A DNA stretch of 64,000 nucleotides from Maritimibacter alkaliphilus HTCC2654 (GTDB lineage Bacteria; Pseudomonadota; Alphaproteobacteria; Rhodobacterales; Rhodobacteraceae). The position numbers and the translations under genes are program-made. The notes beneath the pieces are model-generated. The model was not told where the DNA came from. It saw only the letters and a program-made list of their open reading frames with translations, and did not search any database. The stretch's first letter is position 1. Every line of letters begins with the position of its first letter. This document shows positions 30,036-38,612 of this stretch, in pieces. The stretch covers positions 728,233 to 792,232 of the forward strand of contig NZ_CH902578.1 in the NCBI RefSeq assembly GCF_000152805.1. Reading direction: 5' to 3'.

Positions 30036-31087
30036 CACGCACCGTTCTCGAAAGCGCGACCAAGACCGTCACCATCGGCTTCGACGAGCCGTTCTGCGTG
30101 ATCGGCGAACGCATCAACCCGACGGGCCGCAAGAAGCTCGCCGCCGAGCTTGAGGCGGGCGATTATTCGACCGTGGAACGCGATGCCGTGGCGCAGGTCG
30201 CCTGCGGGGCCACCGTGCTCGATGTGAACGCGGGTGTCGTCTACAACTCCAACCCCAACCCGAACGAGACCGAGCCGCCGCTGATGACGGCGATCCTCGA
30301 ACTCGTGCAGGGTCTGGTGGACGTGCCGCTCTGCATCGACTCGTCGGTGCCCGCCGCACTCGAGGCCGGGCTGAAGGTGACCAAGGGCCGCCCGCTGGTG
30401 AACTCGGTCACGGGCGAAGAAGAGCGCATGGATTTCGTCCTCCCGCTGATCGCGAAATACAACGTGCCGGTGGTAGCGATTTCGAACGACGACACCGGGA
30501 TTTCCGAAGACCCCGACGTGCGCTTCGCCGTGGCGAAGAAGATCGTGGAACGCGCCGCCGATTTCGGCATCCCGGCCCATGACATCGTGGTCGACCCGCT
30601 GGTCATGCCCGTGGGTGCGATGGCGACGGCGGGCAAACAGGTCTTCACCCTCGTGCGCCGCCTGCGCGACGAGCTGGGCGTGAACACGACCTGCGGCGCG
30701 TCGAACATCTCGTTCGGGCTGCCCAACCGCCACGGCATCAACAACGCCTTCCTGCCGATGGCGGCGGCGGCGGGCATGACTTCGGCGATCATGAATCCGC
30801 TCGCCCTGCCCGTCCCGCAGGCGAAGATCGCCGAGAAGAAGGCCGAAGTGGAAGCCGCCGGGATCATCCTGCCCGACGGCATGGACGACGAAACCTTCGT
30901 CACCCTCTTCGGTCTCGGCTCGACCCGGCACAAGCCAGGGAAAGAGATGGAAGCGATCCGCGCGGCCAACATGCTGCTCGACAACGACCCGCATGGCGCG
31001 GAGTGGATCCGTTTCAACTCCGCCAATCAGGGCGCGGGCGGGGCCGCCGGGGGCCGTCGCGGCGGCCGCAATCGTCGGCGCGGCTGA
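30032..31087 (+). CDS. Methyltetrahydrofolate-binding subunit of a split methionine synthase
   Basis: The 351-residue protein is a pterin-binding TIM barrel: IGERINPTGRKKLAAEL, GATVLDVNAG, DVPLCIDSS, VNSVTGEEERM, DIVVDPLVMPVG and TTCGASNISFGLPNR. These are the segments of the MetH folate-binding domain. The homocysteine-binding and cobalamin-binding domains of full-length MetH are missing, so this is a stand-alone module. Split methionine synthases made of separate proteins are known in Rhodobacteraceae. The C-terminus is glycine/arginine-rich (GGAAGGRRGGRNRRRG). It overlaps the upstream small gene. Confidence 0.85.
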   Translation: MTRTVLESATKTVTIGFDEPFCVIGERINPTGRKKLAAELEAGDYSTVERDAVAQVACGATVLDVNAGVVYNSNPNPNETEPPLMTAILELVQGLVDVPLCIDSSVPAALEAGLKVTKGRPLVNSVTGEEERMDFVLPLIAKYNVPVVAISNDDTGISEDPDVRFAVAKKIVERAADFGIPAHDIVVDPLVMPVGAMATAGKQVFTLVRRLRDELGVNTTCGASNISFGLPNRHGINNAFLPMAAAAGMTSAIMNPLALPVPQAKIAEKKAEVEAAGIILPDGMDDETFVTLFGLGSTRHKPGKEMEAIRAANMLLDNDPHGAEWIRFNSANQGAGGAAGGRRGGRNRRRG

Positions 31088-31101
31088 TGTGACCCAGCGG
31101 T

Positions 31102-31210
31102 GCGCGCCCAAGGGCGCGCGCTTGGGGAGCCTGAAATCTCGGGAGATTTCAGGCGGAATGAGGGGCGCTGCCCCTCAAACACCCCGAAGTATTTCTGAAA
31201 CGAAGAAGAA
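31102..31210. repeat. Roseobacter-type intergenic repeat with three hairpins
   Basis: Three inverted repeats follow each other: GCGCGCCC-AA-GGGCGCGC (31102-31119), an 11-base arm pair CCTGAAATCTC/GAGATTTCAGG (31130-31153) and GAGGGGC-GCT-GCCCCTC (31160-31176). Then come CCCCGAAGTATTTC and CGAAGAAGAA. The last two parts match the element at 10479-10558. It lies between convergent genes and may double as a terminator. Confidence 0.72.
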
Positions 31211-31240
31211 CGGGACCACGCGCGTTCTTTTCGGGCGGCT

Positions 31241-31657
31241 TCAGCCGAAATGCTCGCCCGCCTCGCCCGGCGCCATGCGGATCAGGCGTGAGGTCTTGAC
31301 CCCGGCCTGCCGGTGTTTCATCGCCTCACGATAGGCCGGGTCTTTTATCATTTCGACGAAGGCGTCGACCGAGGGGTATTCGGCCACGAAGCAGAAATCC
31401 CACTGCTCGTCCTGCGGCCCGATCAGCATGAATTCCATCTTCCCGGACCAGACGATCCGCCCACCGACACGTTTGAAAATCGGCCCGCTTTCGCGCCCGT
31501 AGGCCTCGTAGGCCTCGAACCCCGTCGAGGTGCGCCCATCGTCGTAGGTGGCGATCTCTTTCATCTTGACGAGGTTCAGCATGTGGATCGGCCCGTCGCG
31601 GTCGATCCCTCGGAACTCAGCGAAGGCATCGCCTTCGAAGCCAGTGTAATCGGTCAT
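31241..31657 (-). CDS. DUF1330 domain protein
   Basis: The 138-residue protein has the ferredoxin-like (dimeric alpha-beta barrel) DUF1330 pattern: HMLNLVKMKE, FEAYEAYGRESGPIFKRVGGRIVW, FVAEYPSVDAFVEMIKDPAYREA. No function is established. It is downstream of tig but separated from it by a terminator. Confidence 0.8.
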   Translation of the reverse strand: MTDYTGFEGDAFAEFRGIDRDGPIHMLNLVKMKEIATYDDGRTSTGFEAYEAYGRESGPIFKRVGGRIVWSGKMEFMLIGPQDEQWDFCFVAEYPSVDAFVEMIKDPAYREAMKHRQAGVKTSRLIRMAPGEAGEHFG

Positions 31658-31693
31658 GTCATCCTCCCTGCCCCGACCGTAACACCGGGAACG

Positions 31694-31718
31694 AAAAAGG
31701 CCGCCCCGAAGGGCGGCC
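31694..31718 (-). terminator. Rho-independent terminator after tig
   Basis: GGCCGCCC (31699-31706) pairs with GGGCGGCC (31711-31718) around CGAA; on the minus strand the stem is followed by TTTTT. Confidence 0.9.
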
Positions 31719-31741
31719 CGTCACGCAACGTCACGCTGCGC

Positions 31742-33073
31742 TCATTCGTTGTCGAGTTCCTCGACCGCTTTTTCGAGCTCTTCCTTGGAGACCTCTTTCT
31801 CGGTCACCTCGGCTTTTTCCGCGATGTGGTCGACGACCTTGTCCTCGAACAGCGGCGCCTGAATCTGCTGGCGCATCTGCGGGTTCTGCTGCACGAAGTC
31901 GAAGAACTGACGCTCCTGCCCCGGATACTGACGCGCCTGGTTCATCACGGCCTGCGTGAACTCGGCATCCGTCACCTGAACTTCGGCCTTCTGACCGATG
32001 TCGGCCAGCACGAGGCCAAGGCGCACGCGGCGTTCGGCCAGTTTCTGGGCGTCGTCGCTCACCTCGATCTCGGGGTGGTCGTGGCCGTGCACGTCGGGGT
32101 TTTCTTCGTGCCACAGCTGATGCGCGATCTGCTTGGCCTCGGCCTCGACCAGCGACGGCGGCAGATCGAAGGACACCTTGCCGTCGAGCGCGTCGAGCAG
32201 GCTGCGCTTCATCACCTGACGGGCGGCACCGGCGTATTCGGCTTCGAGACGCTCGGTGACCTGCGTTTTCAGGGCTTCGAGGTTCTCGGCACCGTATTTC
32301 TGGGCGAGGTCATCGTCGATCTCGGCCGCTTTCGGCTCTTTCACTTCCTTGATCGTGCAGGAGAACACGGCTTCCTTGCCCGCAAGGTTTTCCGCGCCGT
32401 ATTCTTCGGGGAAGGAGACGGTCACGTCTTTCTCTTCACCGGCCTTCACGCCAACGAGCTGCTCTTCGAAGCCCGGGATGAACTGGCCGGAGCCGAGCAC
32501 CAGCGGGAAATCTTCGGCCGAACCGCCGTCGAAGGCTTCGCCGTCGATCTTGCCGACGAAGTCGAGCACGACCTGATCGCCGTCCTTGGCTTTCGAGCCT
32601 TTCTTGCGGTCTTCGAAGTTCTGCGCGTTCTCGGCGAGGTTCTTCAGCGCGTCGTTCACCTCGTCGTCCGAAGCCTTGACCACCAGACGCTCGAGCTTGA
32701 TGTCGCTCAGGTCGACGTCGGGGATGTCGGGAAGCGCCTCATAGGTCATTTCGACCTCGACGTCGTCGCCTTCTTTCCAGTCCTCGTTGGTCATCTTGAC
32801 CTCGGGCTGCATCGCCGGGCGGTGGCCGGTTTCCTCGAAATGCGCGTTCATCGCACCATCGACGGCTTCCTGCATCGCCTCGCCCATCAGGCGCTGGCCG
32901 AAGTTCTTTTTCAGAAGCGCCATCGGCACCTTGCCCTTGCGGAAGCCCTTCATTTCCACTTCGGGCTGCGCTTCGGCAAGCTTTTCGTTGACCTTCGCGT
33001 CCAGATCGGAGGCAGGCACCACGATCTTGTAGCCGCGCTTGAGGCCTTCGTTCAGGGTCTCGGTAACGCTCAT
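31742..33073 (-). CDS. tig: Trigger factor (ribosome-associated chaperone)
   Basis: The 443-residue protein starts [17 protein letters not shown] after AAGGAA; upstream in-frame starts lack support. The N-terminal ribosome-binding domain includes the signature region FRKGKVP in [17 protein letters not shown]. It is followed by the FKBP-type prolyl isomerase domain ([20 protein letters not shown]) near residues 160-245 and a helical C-terminal chaperone domain. It folds nascent chains at the ribosome exit. No clpP follows. Confidence 0.97.
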   Translation of the reverse strand: MSVTETLNEGLKRGYKIVVPASDLDAKVNEKLAEAQPEVEMKGFRKGKVPMALLKKNFGQRLMGEAMQEAVDGAMNAHFEETGHRPAMQPEVKMTNEDWKEGDDVEVEMTYEALPDIPDVDLSDIKLERLVVKASDDEVNDALKNLAENAQNFEDRKKGSKAKDGDQVVLDFVGKIDGEAFDGGSAEDFPLVLGSGQFIPGFEEQLVGVKAGEEKDVTVSFPEEYGAENLAGKEAVFSCTIKEVKEPKAAEIDDDLAQKYGAENLEALKTQVTERLEAEYAGAARQVMKRSLLDALDGKVSFDLPPSLVEAEAKQIAHQLWHEENPDVHGHDHPEIEVSDDAQKLAERRVRLGLVLADIGQKAEVQVTDAEFTQAVMNQARQYPGQERQFFDFVQQNPQMRQQIQAPLFEDKVVDHIAEKAEVTEKEVSKEELEKAVEELDNE

Positions 33074-33201
33074 CTTCGGTTCCTTCATAGGCAAACAGGG
33101 CGCGCGCACGCGCCCCCGGAAATTTTCACGCCCTTCTATTTGCGCGATGCGGGGTGTGCAAGCGGTTTGCCCGCGAATTCGCCGCCGGACCTGTGACACG
33201 C

Positions 33202-33228
33202 AAAAGGCCCCCGCCAATGGCGAGGGCC
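33202..33228 (-). terminator. Rho-independent terminator after the glycine-rich secreted protein gene
   Basis: GGCCCCCGCC (33206-33215) pairs with GGCGAGGGCC with one mismatch around AAT; TTTT follows on the minus strand. Confidence 0.8.
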
Positions 33229-33253
33229 CCATGGGTCACGATGCGACAGGGCG

Positions 33254-33841
33254 TCAGCCGCGATCGTCGACCAGCACGTCGTAGCTGCCGTCGGCCTTGG
33301 CATAGATGCCGATGACATTCTCGGCCTCATAGCCGCTTTCTTCGAGGGCCGCCGAAAGCTCTTCGTTGGCTTCGATGTCGGCGCTCCAGTCGCCCTCCAT
33401 CGACGCCATCGCATTGTCGAGCGCCTGCGCGTTGCCCGAGGCGTTGCCCTGAATTTCGGACAGGGCCATCACGTCGATCGTGGCGTCTTCGCCGATGTCG
33501 TCGAAGTTCACATCGGCGTTGGCGCCGGTCTGGATCGAGGACACGATGCGACCGTAGTTCCAGTCGCCCGACTTGCCCGGTGCCTCCATGTCGTCGCCGC
33601 CTTGGGCCACCACATCGGCATTGCCGGTCACCTCGCCCGCGACGCCGCTCTTGCCCGGCGCATCGCCAGCCGAGACCGAGCCGTTACCGCCCGCATTGGC
33701 CGAGATCGACCCGTTGCCGCCGCCGACATCGGCCGAGACGCCGCCGCCGACATCCGCGCTGACGCCCTGGGCCAGTGCCCCGGTCGCGACGGTGCCTGCA
33801 AGCAGGGCTGCGAGGGTGATGGATTTTTTCGAGTTGGTCAT
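33254..33841 (-). CDS. Secreted glycine-rich protein of unknown function
   Basis: The 195-residue protein starts MTNSKKSITLAALLAGTVA with a signal peptide ending near GALAQG, behind AAGGAGA. The next 50 residues are a low-complexity Gly/Ser/Ala stretch with a repeated VSADVGGG unit, and APGKSG occurs twice. The C-terminal half (WNYGRIVSSIQTGAN, IDVMALSEIQGNASGNAQAL, YEAENVIGIYAKADGSYDVLVDD) looks like a small folded domain. No family is recognised; a periplasmic or extracellular location is inferred. A terminator follows. Confidence 0.7.
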   Translation of the reverse strand: MTNSKKSITLAALLAGTVATGALAQGVSADVGGGVSADVGGGNGSISANAGGNGSVSAGDAPGKSGVAGEVTGNADVVAQGGDDMEAPGKSGDWNYGRIVSSIQTGANADVNFDDIGEDATIDVMALSEIQGNASGNAQALDNAMASMEGDWSADIEANEELSAALEESGYEAENVIGIYAKADGSYDVLVDDRG

Positions 33842-34079
33842 TGGATTTCTCCTTTGCTTCGGGCGCATCGCTGCGCCTTTGGTGAGGGGCCAATGAGGGG
33901 GGAGCGGTTTGGGTTCCTATCGATTTCGCCCTGTCGGAGCGGTCGGAACTTTCCCGCCGCATCCGACAGCGCCGCGCAGCGAACGACCGCCGATTTTTCA
34001 CGCAGGTCTTCACAAGGCTGGAACACACGGCGAGTGCCGGAGGGCCCGGTCCGGCGCATTGCTTTGCATGAGAATTGAG

Positions 34080-34164
34080 TGGTGCGGGTGAAGGGACTCG
34101 AACCCCCACGCCTCGCGGCGCCAGAACCTAAATCTGGTGCGTCTACCAGTTCCGCCACACCCGC
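34080..34164 (-). tRNA. tRNA-Leu (anticodon UAG)
   Basis: The reverse complement has acceptor GCGGGTG/CACCCGC, anticodon stem CCAGA/TCTGG with loop TTTAGGT (anticodon TAG in DNA), a long variable arm, T arm GGTTCGAGTCC, discriminator A and an encoded CCA. Confidence 0.96.
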
Positions 34165-34300
34165 ACGGGCGTGGATTTAGCATCACGCATTCGCGCTGGC
34201 GAGAGGCGATTGCCGCCTTTTCGACAAATTTTCTTGGCGCTTAACCCTTTGTTTGGTTAGGGTGAGGGAAAACAAACAGGCAAAATTGAGCAGGTAAACC

Positions 34301-34816
34301 ATGACCCAGATCATGTCTCGGGTCGCGCAGGGACAGCCCCTTCGCGTCACCCTTCCCCTGTGCCGTTCAGGCCTTGGCCTTGGCACCAATGTGATGACGG
34401 CGGACGGGGCCATTCCCGTCGAGTTCCTGACCCCCGGCGACCGCATCGTGACGCGCGACGCGGGCCTGATCGACCTGACCGACATCGCCGTCAGGACCGT
34501 TCCCATGGGCGACCTTGTCCGCATCCGCCCATCGGTCCTAGACGAGGTCGGCGACGGGCGCGATCTGGTCATTTCGGCGCGCCAGAAGGTGCTGATCCGC
34601 GACTGGCGTGCGCAGGCGATGTTCGGCAAACCCGCCGTTCTGGTCGAGGCGCGCAAGATGGCCGACGGGGCCTATTTCACCCATTTGACCGGCGCTGCGC
34701 CGATGCGGTTGTTCCAACTGACGCTCAAGGGCGGTACGCATCTTATGCAGATCGCGGGCGGCATGGTGGTCACATCCGTCAAGACCCCGAAAAAGGTAAC
34801 CGTGTCAAAGGGCTGA
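34301..34816 (+). CDS. Stand-alone Hint (Hedgehog/intein) domain-like protein
   Basis: The 171-residue protein is almost only a Hint-like domain: GTNVMTADGAIPVEFLTPGDRIVTRDAG, then VRIRPSVLDE, LVISARQKVLIRDWRA and a final HLMQIAGGMVV. Active Hint domains need a nucleophilic Cys or Ser before the TADG segment, but here the residues are GTNVMTADG with no Cys or Ser at that place. It is therefore probably inactive in self-splicing. Roseobacters carry many such domains, commonly at the end of RTX proteins like the one at the left edge. TTAACC and GGTTAG half-sites lie just upstream (34250-34262). Confidence 0.75.
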   Translation: MTQIMSRVAQGQPLRVTLPLCRSGLGLGTNVMTADGAIPVEFLTPGDRIVTRDAGLIDLTDIAVRTVPMGDLVRIRPSVLDEVGDGRDLVISARQKVLIRDWRAQAMFGKPAVLVEARKMADGAYFTHLTGAAPMRLFQLTLKGGTHLMQIAGGMVVTSVKTPKKVTVSKG

Positions 34817-34843
34817 CCTTCGCCGGCCCAATGACGGGCACGG

Positions 34844-35308
34844 TCACGTCAACGGCAGTTCGGTGGTGAACTTGATCTCTTCCATCGACAGAAGCGCGGT
34901 GACGTTGAAGATCTTCACCTCGGAAATCAGCGCCTGATAGAACTCGTCATAGGCCCGTGCGTTTCGGACCCGGACCTTCAGGATGTAGTCGATCTCACCG
35001 GCGAGGCGATGCGCCTCCATCACCTCGGGCCGCGCCTTGAGCGTGGCGAGGAATTTTTCCTGCCAGTGCGCCTCGTGCTCGGAGGTGCGGATCAGCACGA
35101 AGAAACAGGCCTCGAACCCCAGTTTTTCGGCGTCCACGATGACGGTCTGCGCACCGATCACCCCCGCCTCGCGCATCTTGCGAATCCGGTTCCAGACCGG
35201 GGTCTTGGACGAGCCGACTTTGCCCGCGATCACGTCCAGAGACTGGCTCGCATCCGCCTGTAGTTCGCTGAGAATTTTCCGGTCGATGTCATCCAGCCGT
35301 AACGTCAT
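34844..35308 (-). CDS. Lrp/AsnC family transcription regulator
   Basis: The 154-residue protein starts MTLRLDDIDRKILSELQAD; a 70-residue upstream frame is not conserved in character. An N-terminal winged helix-turn-helix (ADASQSLDVIAGKVGSSKTPVWNRIRKM) is followed by an effector-binding RAM domain (EAHRLAGEIDYILKVRVRN). It is divergent from the sulfite reductase operon with a 148-base intergenic region that contains symmetrical motifs, so it probably controls that operon and itself. An amino-acid or sulfur-compound effector is likely but unproven. Confidence 0.9.
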   Translation of the reverse strand: MTLRLDDIDRKILSELQADASQSLDVIAGKVGSSKTPVWNRIRKMREAGVIGAQTVIVDAEKLGFEACFFVLIRTSEHEAHWQEKFLATLKARPEVMEAHRLAGEIDYILKVRVRNARAYDEFYQALISEVKIFNVTALLSMEEIKFTTELPLT

Positions 35309-35363
35309 TCTGCCATGCTCCCGTTTCATGGGCCAATCATCCCGACTGACTTCGGACTTGGAA

Positions 35364-35413
35364 CGAATGTTCTTATTCGCCCGCCCTACTGGCCCGGAAT
35401 TGGGACAATGTCC
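35364..35413. promoter_or_regulatory. Candidate regulator sites between the Lrp-type gene and the cys operon
   Basis: CGAAT-N6-ATTCG (35364-35379) and GGACA-A-TGTCC (35403-35413) are two inverted repeats in the divergent gap. A possible promoter for the + strand operon has TTGGGA at about 35400 and CATAAG 17 bases later, overlapping the second repeat. Confidence 0.4.
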
Positions 35414-35456
35414 TATATTCTGCATAAGCGAAAGCCAAGATACGACGAGGCATAAC

Positions 35457-35756
35457 ATGGCCAAACGTTTCCAGCCCGGAATTGTCAGCGCGAACGACCT
35501 GCTGTCGGGCGCCGTCATCTACCTTGCCGCCGACGGCAAGTGGGTCTCGACCATGTCGGGAGCCGAATTCATCACCGACGAAGAGCGCGCAGCCGAACGC
35601 CTGTCGCTCGCCGAAAGCCAGCCCGAGATCGCCGTGGGCCCCTACCTCGCGCCCGCCGACAACTCGGACAACGGCCCGGTGCCCAATCACTTCCGCGAAA
35701 GCTTCCGCGCCGCCGGCCCCTCGGCCCCGGCCCGCAAGTCCTGGGGGATCGCCTGA
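35457..35756 (+). CDS. DUF2849 domain protein of the sulfite reductase operon
   Basis: The 99-residue protein starts MAKRFQPGIVSANDLLSGAV. DUF2849 proteins are found directly before sulfite/nitrite reductase hemoprotein genes in alphaproteobacteria, and this one overlaps cysI by one base (TGATG). The middle (IYLAADGKWVSTMSGAEFI) may be a small beta domain. A helper role for CysI, for example in siroheme insertion or electron transfer, is plausible but not shown. Confidence 0.85.
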   Translation: MAKRFQPGIVSANDLLSGAVIYLAADGKWVSTMSGAEFITDEERAAERLSLAESQPEIAVGPYLAPADNSDNGPVPNHFRESFRAAGPSAPARKSWGIA

Positions 35757-37417
35757 TGCTCGACGCACAAAGCAACCCGACCCGCACCTACCTCGACCGC
35801 CGCGTCGAGGAGTTTCGCGCACAGGTTCAGCGCCGCATCGACGGCTCGCTGACCGAGGACGAGTTCCGCCCGCTGCGCCTGATGAACGGTCTTTACCTGC
35901 AACTGCACGCCTACATGCTGCGCGTGGCCATCCCCTATGGCACGCTGAACGCCGATCAGTTGGACGTGCTGGCCGAGATTTCCGAGCGGTGGGACCGGGG
36001 CTATGGCCACTTCACCACGCGCCAGAACATTCAGTACAACTGGCCCAAGCTGCCGGACGTGCCGGACATGCTCGCCCGTCTGGCCGACGTGAACCTGCAC
36101 GCGATCCAGACCTCCGGCAACACGATCCGCAACGTGACCGCCGATCCGCTGGCGGGTGCCCATGCCGACGAGCTGATGGACCCGCGCCCGGTGGCCGAGC
36201 TGATCCGCATCTGGTCGACCGACCACCCGGAATACCAGTTCCTTGGCCGCAAGTTCAAAATCGCCGTGACCGGCAGCCCGAACGACCGCGCCGTGACCAA
36301 GGCGCACGATCTGGCCGTTCGCATCGTCGAACGCGACGGTGAGGTCGGCTATCAGATCATCGTCGGTGGCGGCCTTGGCCGCACGCCGGTCGTCGGCAAG
36401 GTCATCCGGGACTTCCTGCCGCAGGCCGATCTGCTGCCGTATCTCGAAGCGGTTCTGAGCGTCTACAACCTCGCCGGTCGGCGCGACAACAAATACAAGG
36501 CGCGCATCAAGATCACCGTCAACGAAATGGGGCTCGAGGAATTCTCGGCACTGGTGGACGAGGCGTTCGCCCGCATCCGGCCCGAATTCAAGGGCGCCGA
36601 TCAGGACCTGCTGGCCGAGCTTCAGGTGGCGTTCGAGCCGCCCGCCCTGCCCGCACGCGACACCGACGCCTATGAGGCCGCCCGCGCAGCCGATCCGGTG
36701 TTCCGGTCGTGGAGCGACATCAACCTGCGCCCGCATTTTCAGGACGACCACGCGATCGCGATGATCTCGCTCAAGCCGCACGGCGGCGTGCCGGGGGATG
36801 CGAGCGCGGATCAGATGCGCCTCGTCGCGGCTCTGGCCCGCAAGTTCGGCAACAACGAAATCCGCGTGACGCAGGAACAGAACCTCGTCTTGCCGCATGT
36901 CGCCAAGGCCGACCTGCCCGCGCTCCACGCCGAACTCAAGGCCGCCGGGCTCGCCACCGCGAACGTCGGGCTGGCATCCGACATCATCGCCTGCCCCGGT
37001 ATGGATTACTGCGCGCTGGCGACGGCGCGCTCGATCCCCATCGCCCAGCAGATCGCCGAACGGCTGGAAGATTACGAAGTCGAGGTCGGCGAAATGGCGA
37101 TCAAGATTTCGGGCTGCATCAACGCCTGCGGTCATCACCACCTGGGCGACATCGGTATCCTCGGTCTCGACCGGGCCGGCGTCGAAAACTACCAGATCAC
37201 GCTCGGTGGCGACGCCGGGGCCGACCTGAAGATCGGCGACAAGACCGGGCCGGGCTTCGGCTATGACGAGGTGACCGACGCGATCGAGCGCCTGATCCTC
37301 GCCTATCTCGACCTCAGGGCCGAAGGCGAGCGGTTCAGGGACACCATCGCGCGGACAGGCTCCGAGCCGTTCAAGGCCGCGCTCTATGAAGAAGAGGGGA
37401 ACCGAGATGCCGCTTGA
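35756..37417 (+). CDS. cysI: Sulfite reductase hemoprotein (CysI type)
   Basis: The 553-residue enzyme reduces sulfite to sulfide with six electrons. Two nitrite/sulfite reductase ferredoxin-like half domains (GHFTTRQNIQYNWPKL; IRVTQEQNLVLPHV) flank the siroheme/4Fe-4S regions. The four cluster cysteines are in CPGMDYC (C-x5-C) and GCINACGHHHLG (C-x3-C). No flavoprotein subunit (CysJ) is present, so electrons probably come from ferredoxin; the operon ends with a ferredoxin-NADP reductase gene. The start is fixed by overlap with the DUF2849 gene. Confidence 0.94.
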   Translation: MLDAQSNPTRTYLDRRVEEFRAQVQRRIDGSLTEDEFRPLRLMNGLYLQLHAYMLRVAIPYGTLNADQLDVLAEISERWDRGYGHFTTRQNIQYNWPKLPDVPDMLARLADVNLHAIQTSGNTIRNVTADPLAGAHADELMDPRPVAELIRIWSTDHPEYQFLGRKFKIAVTGSPNDRAVTKAHDLAVRIVERDGEVGYQIIVGGGLGRTPVVGKVIRDFLPQADLLPYLEAVLSVYNLAGRRDNKYKARIKITVNEMGLEEFSALVDEAFARIRPEFKGADQDLLAELQVAFEPPALPARDTDAYEAARAADPVFRSWSDINLRPHFQDDHAIAMISLKPHGGVPGDASADQMRLVAALARKFGNNEIRVTQEQNLVLPHVAKADLPALHAELKAAGLATANVGLASDIIACPGMDYCALATARSIPIAQQIAERLEDYEVEVGEMAIKISGCINACGHHHLGDIGILGLDRAGVENYQITLGGDAGADLKIGDKTGPGFGYDEVTDAIERLILAYLDLRAEGERFRDTIARTGSEPFKAALYEEEGNRDAA

Positions 37418-38132
37418 AGCCTTGGCCTTTCCCGACCGTCACGATCTGGCCCGCCGGATCAATGACAGGTTCGACCCGATGGACGCGCAAGGCGTCGTCG
37501 AAGCCGCGCTGACCGAAAACGGCCATGTCGCGCTGGTGTCGTCCTTCGGCACCGAATCCATCGTGCTGCTCGACATGGTGAGCCGTGTCGACCAGACCGC
37601 GCCGGTGCTGTTTCTGGAAACCGGGATGCTGTTTGCCGAAACGCTCGACTACCAGAAGGACGTGGCGCTGATCCTCGGCCTGACGAACGTGCAGATCGTG
37701 CGCCCGGCGCCCGAGGATCTGGCGGCGAAAGATCCGTTCAACCGCCTGCACATCGGCAACACCGATGCCTGCTGCGACATCCGCAAGGTTCTGCCGCTGG
37801 AACGGGCGCTGACGCCCTTCGACGGCTGGATCACGGGCCGCAAACGCGCCCACGGCGGGCAGCGCGCGCAGCTCGACCTTGCCGAGGTCGAGGGCGACCG
37901 GCTCAAGTTCAACCCGCTGGCCTATTGGTCGGGGCAGGAATTGCGCGACTACATGAAGGCGCACGGCCTGCCGAACCACCCGCTGACGGCCAAGGGGTTC
38001 CAGTCGGTCGGCTGTGCGCCCTGCACCTCGGCCACCAAGCCGGGCGAAGACCCGCGCGCGGGCCGCTGGCGCGGTTCGGACAAGGAAGAATGCGGAATTC
38101 ATTTCATCGACGGAAAGGCGGTGCGCGGATGA
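37407..38132 (+). CDS. cysH: Phosphoadenylyl/adenylyl-sulfate reductase CysH
   Basis: The 241-residue thioredoxin- or glutathione-linked reductase makes sulfite from APS or PAPS. It has SSFGTESIVLLDMV, LFLETGMLFAETLDY, WITGRKRAHGGQR and the C-terminal KEECGIHF with the catalytic cysteine. A CC pair (DACCDIRKV) and CxxC (GCAPC) show the 4Fe-4S cluster that marks APS-using enzymes, so APS is the likely substrate. ATG 37407 follows an AGAGGGGA site and overlaps the end of cysI by 11 bases. Confidence 0.93.
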   Translation: MPLEALAFPDRHDLARRINDRFDPMDAQGVVEAALTENGHVALVSSFGTESIVLLDMVSRVDQTAPVLFLETGMLFAETLDYQKDVALILGLTNVQIVRPAPEDLAAKDPFNRLHIGNTDACCDIRKVLPLERALTPFDGWITGRKRAHGGQRAQLDLAEVEGDRLKFNPLAYWSGQELRDYMKAHGLPNHPLTAKGFQSVGCAPCTSATKPGEDPRAGRWRGSDKEECGIHFIDGKAVRG

Positions 38133-38548
38133 CTCGGATCGTAACCGACAAGGGCTTCGGCCAGGACGATTTCACCGGCGGCTTCGTCGCGCTCGAAGGG
38201 ATTTCGGCCGGCGCGGGCTGTGACGATTGCGGCATCGACCTGTCGCCCTCCGACGACCTGAACGCCCATCGCGACCTGTTGCTGAACGCCCGTGCGATCC
38301 GCATTTCGTTCGGCTCGTTCGCCGACGGTCGCGGCTTCACCACCGCCAAGTCGCTGCGCCTCATGGGCTACACCGGGCGGCTGCGGGCGGGTGCGGGCCT
38401 GATCGCCGATCAGTATGCGATGGCGCGCCGGGCGGGCTTCGACGAAGTCGAGATCACGGACGAGCTTGCCGAACGCCAGCCCGAGGGCCAGTGGCTTTTC
38501 CGGGCCGACTGGCAGGCCTATGACCATCAGTCGCGGCTGCGCGGGTAG
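38129..38548 (+). CDS. DUF934 domain protein
   Basis: The 139-residue protein overlaps cysH (ATGA). LLLNARAIRISFGSFADGRGFTTAKSLR and LRAGAGLIADQYAMARRAGFDEVEI are the DUF934 signature. Members are found in sulfate assimilation operons of many proteobacteria, and the family is sometimes called oxidoreductase-like or CysX-type, but its role is not settled. It has CDDC near residue 31, which could bind metal or react with thiols. Confidence 0.87.
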   Translation: MTRIVTDKGFGQDDFTGGFVALEGISAGAGCDDCGIDLSPSDDLNAHRDLLLNARAIRISFGSFADGRGFTTAKSLRLMGYTGRLRAGAGLIADQYAMARRAGFDEVEITDELAERQPEGQWLFRADWQAYDHQSRLRG

Positions 38549-38612
38549 AAGCGCAGCCGAACCTCCTGTATAGCCTGACGAGAGGACGGGGGCGCAGGCC
38601 CCCGCATTGCTT

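Noticed and set aside
38587..38604. GGGGGC/GCCCCC hairpin between DUF934 and fpr as a terminator
   Set aside because: No T-run follows and fpr starts nine bases later. It may be an attenuator, but the sequence does not show it.
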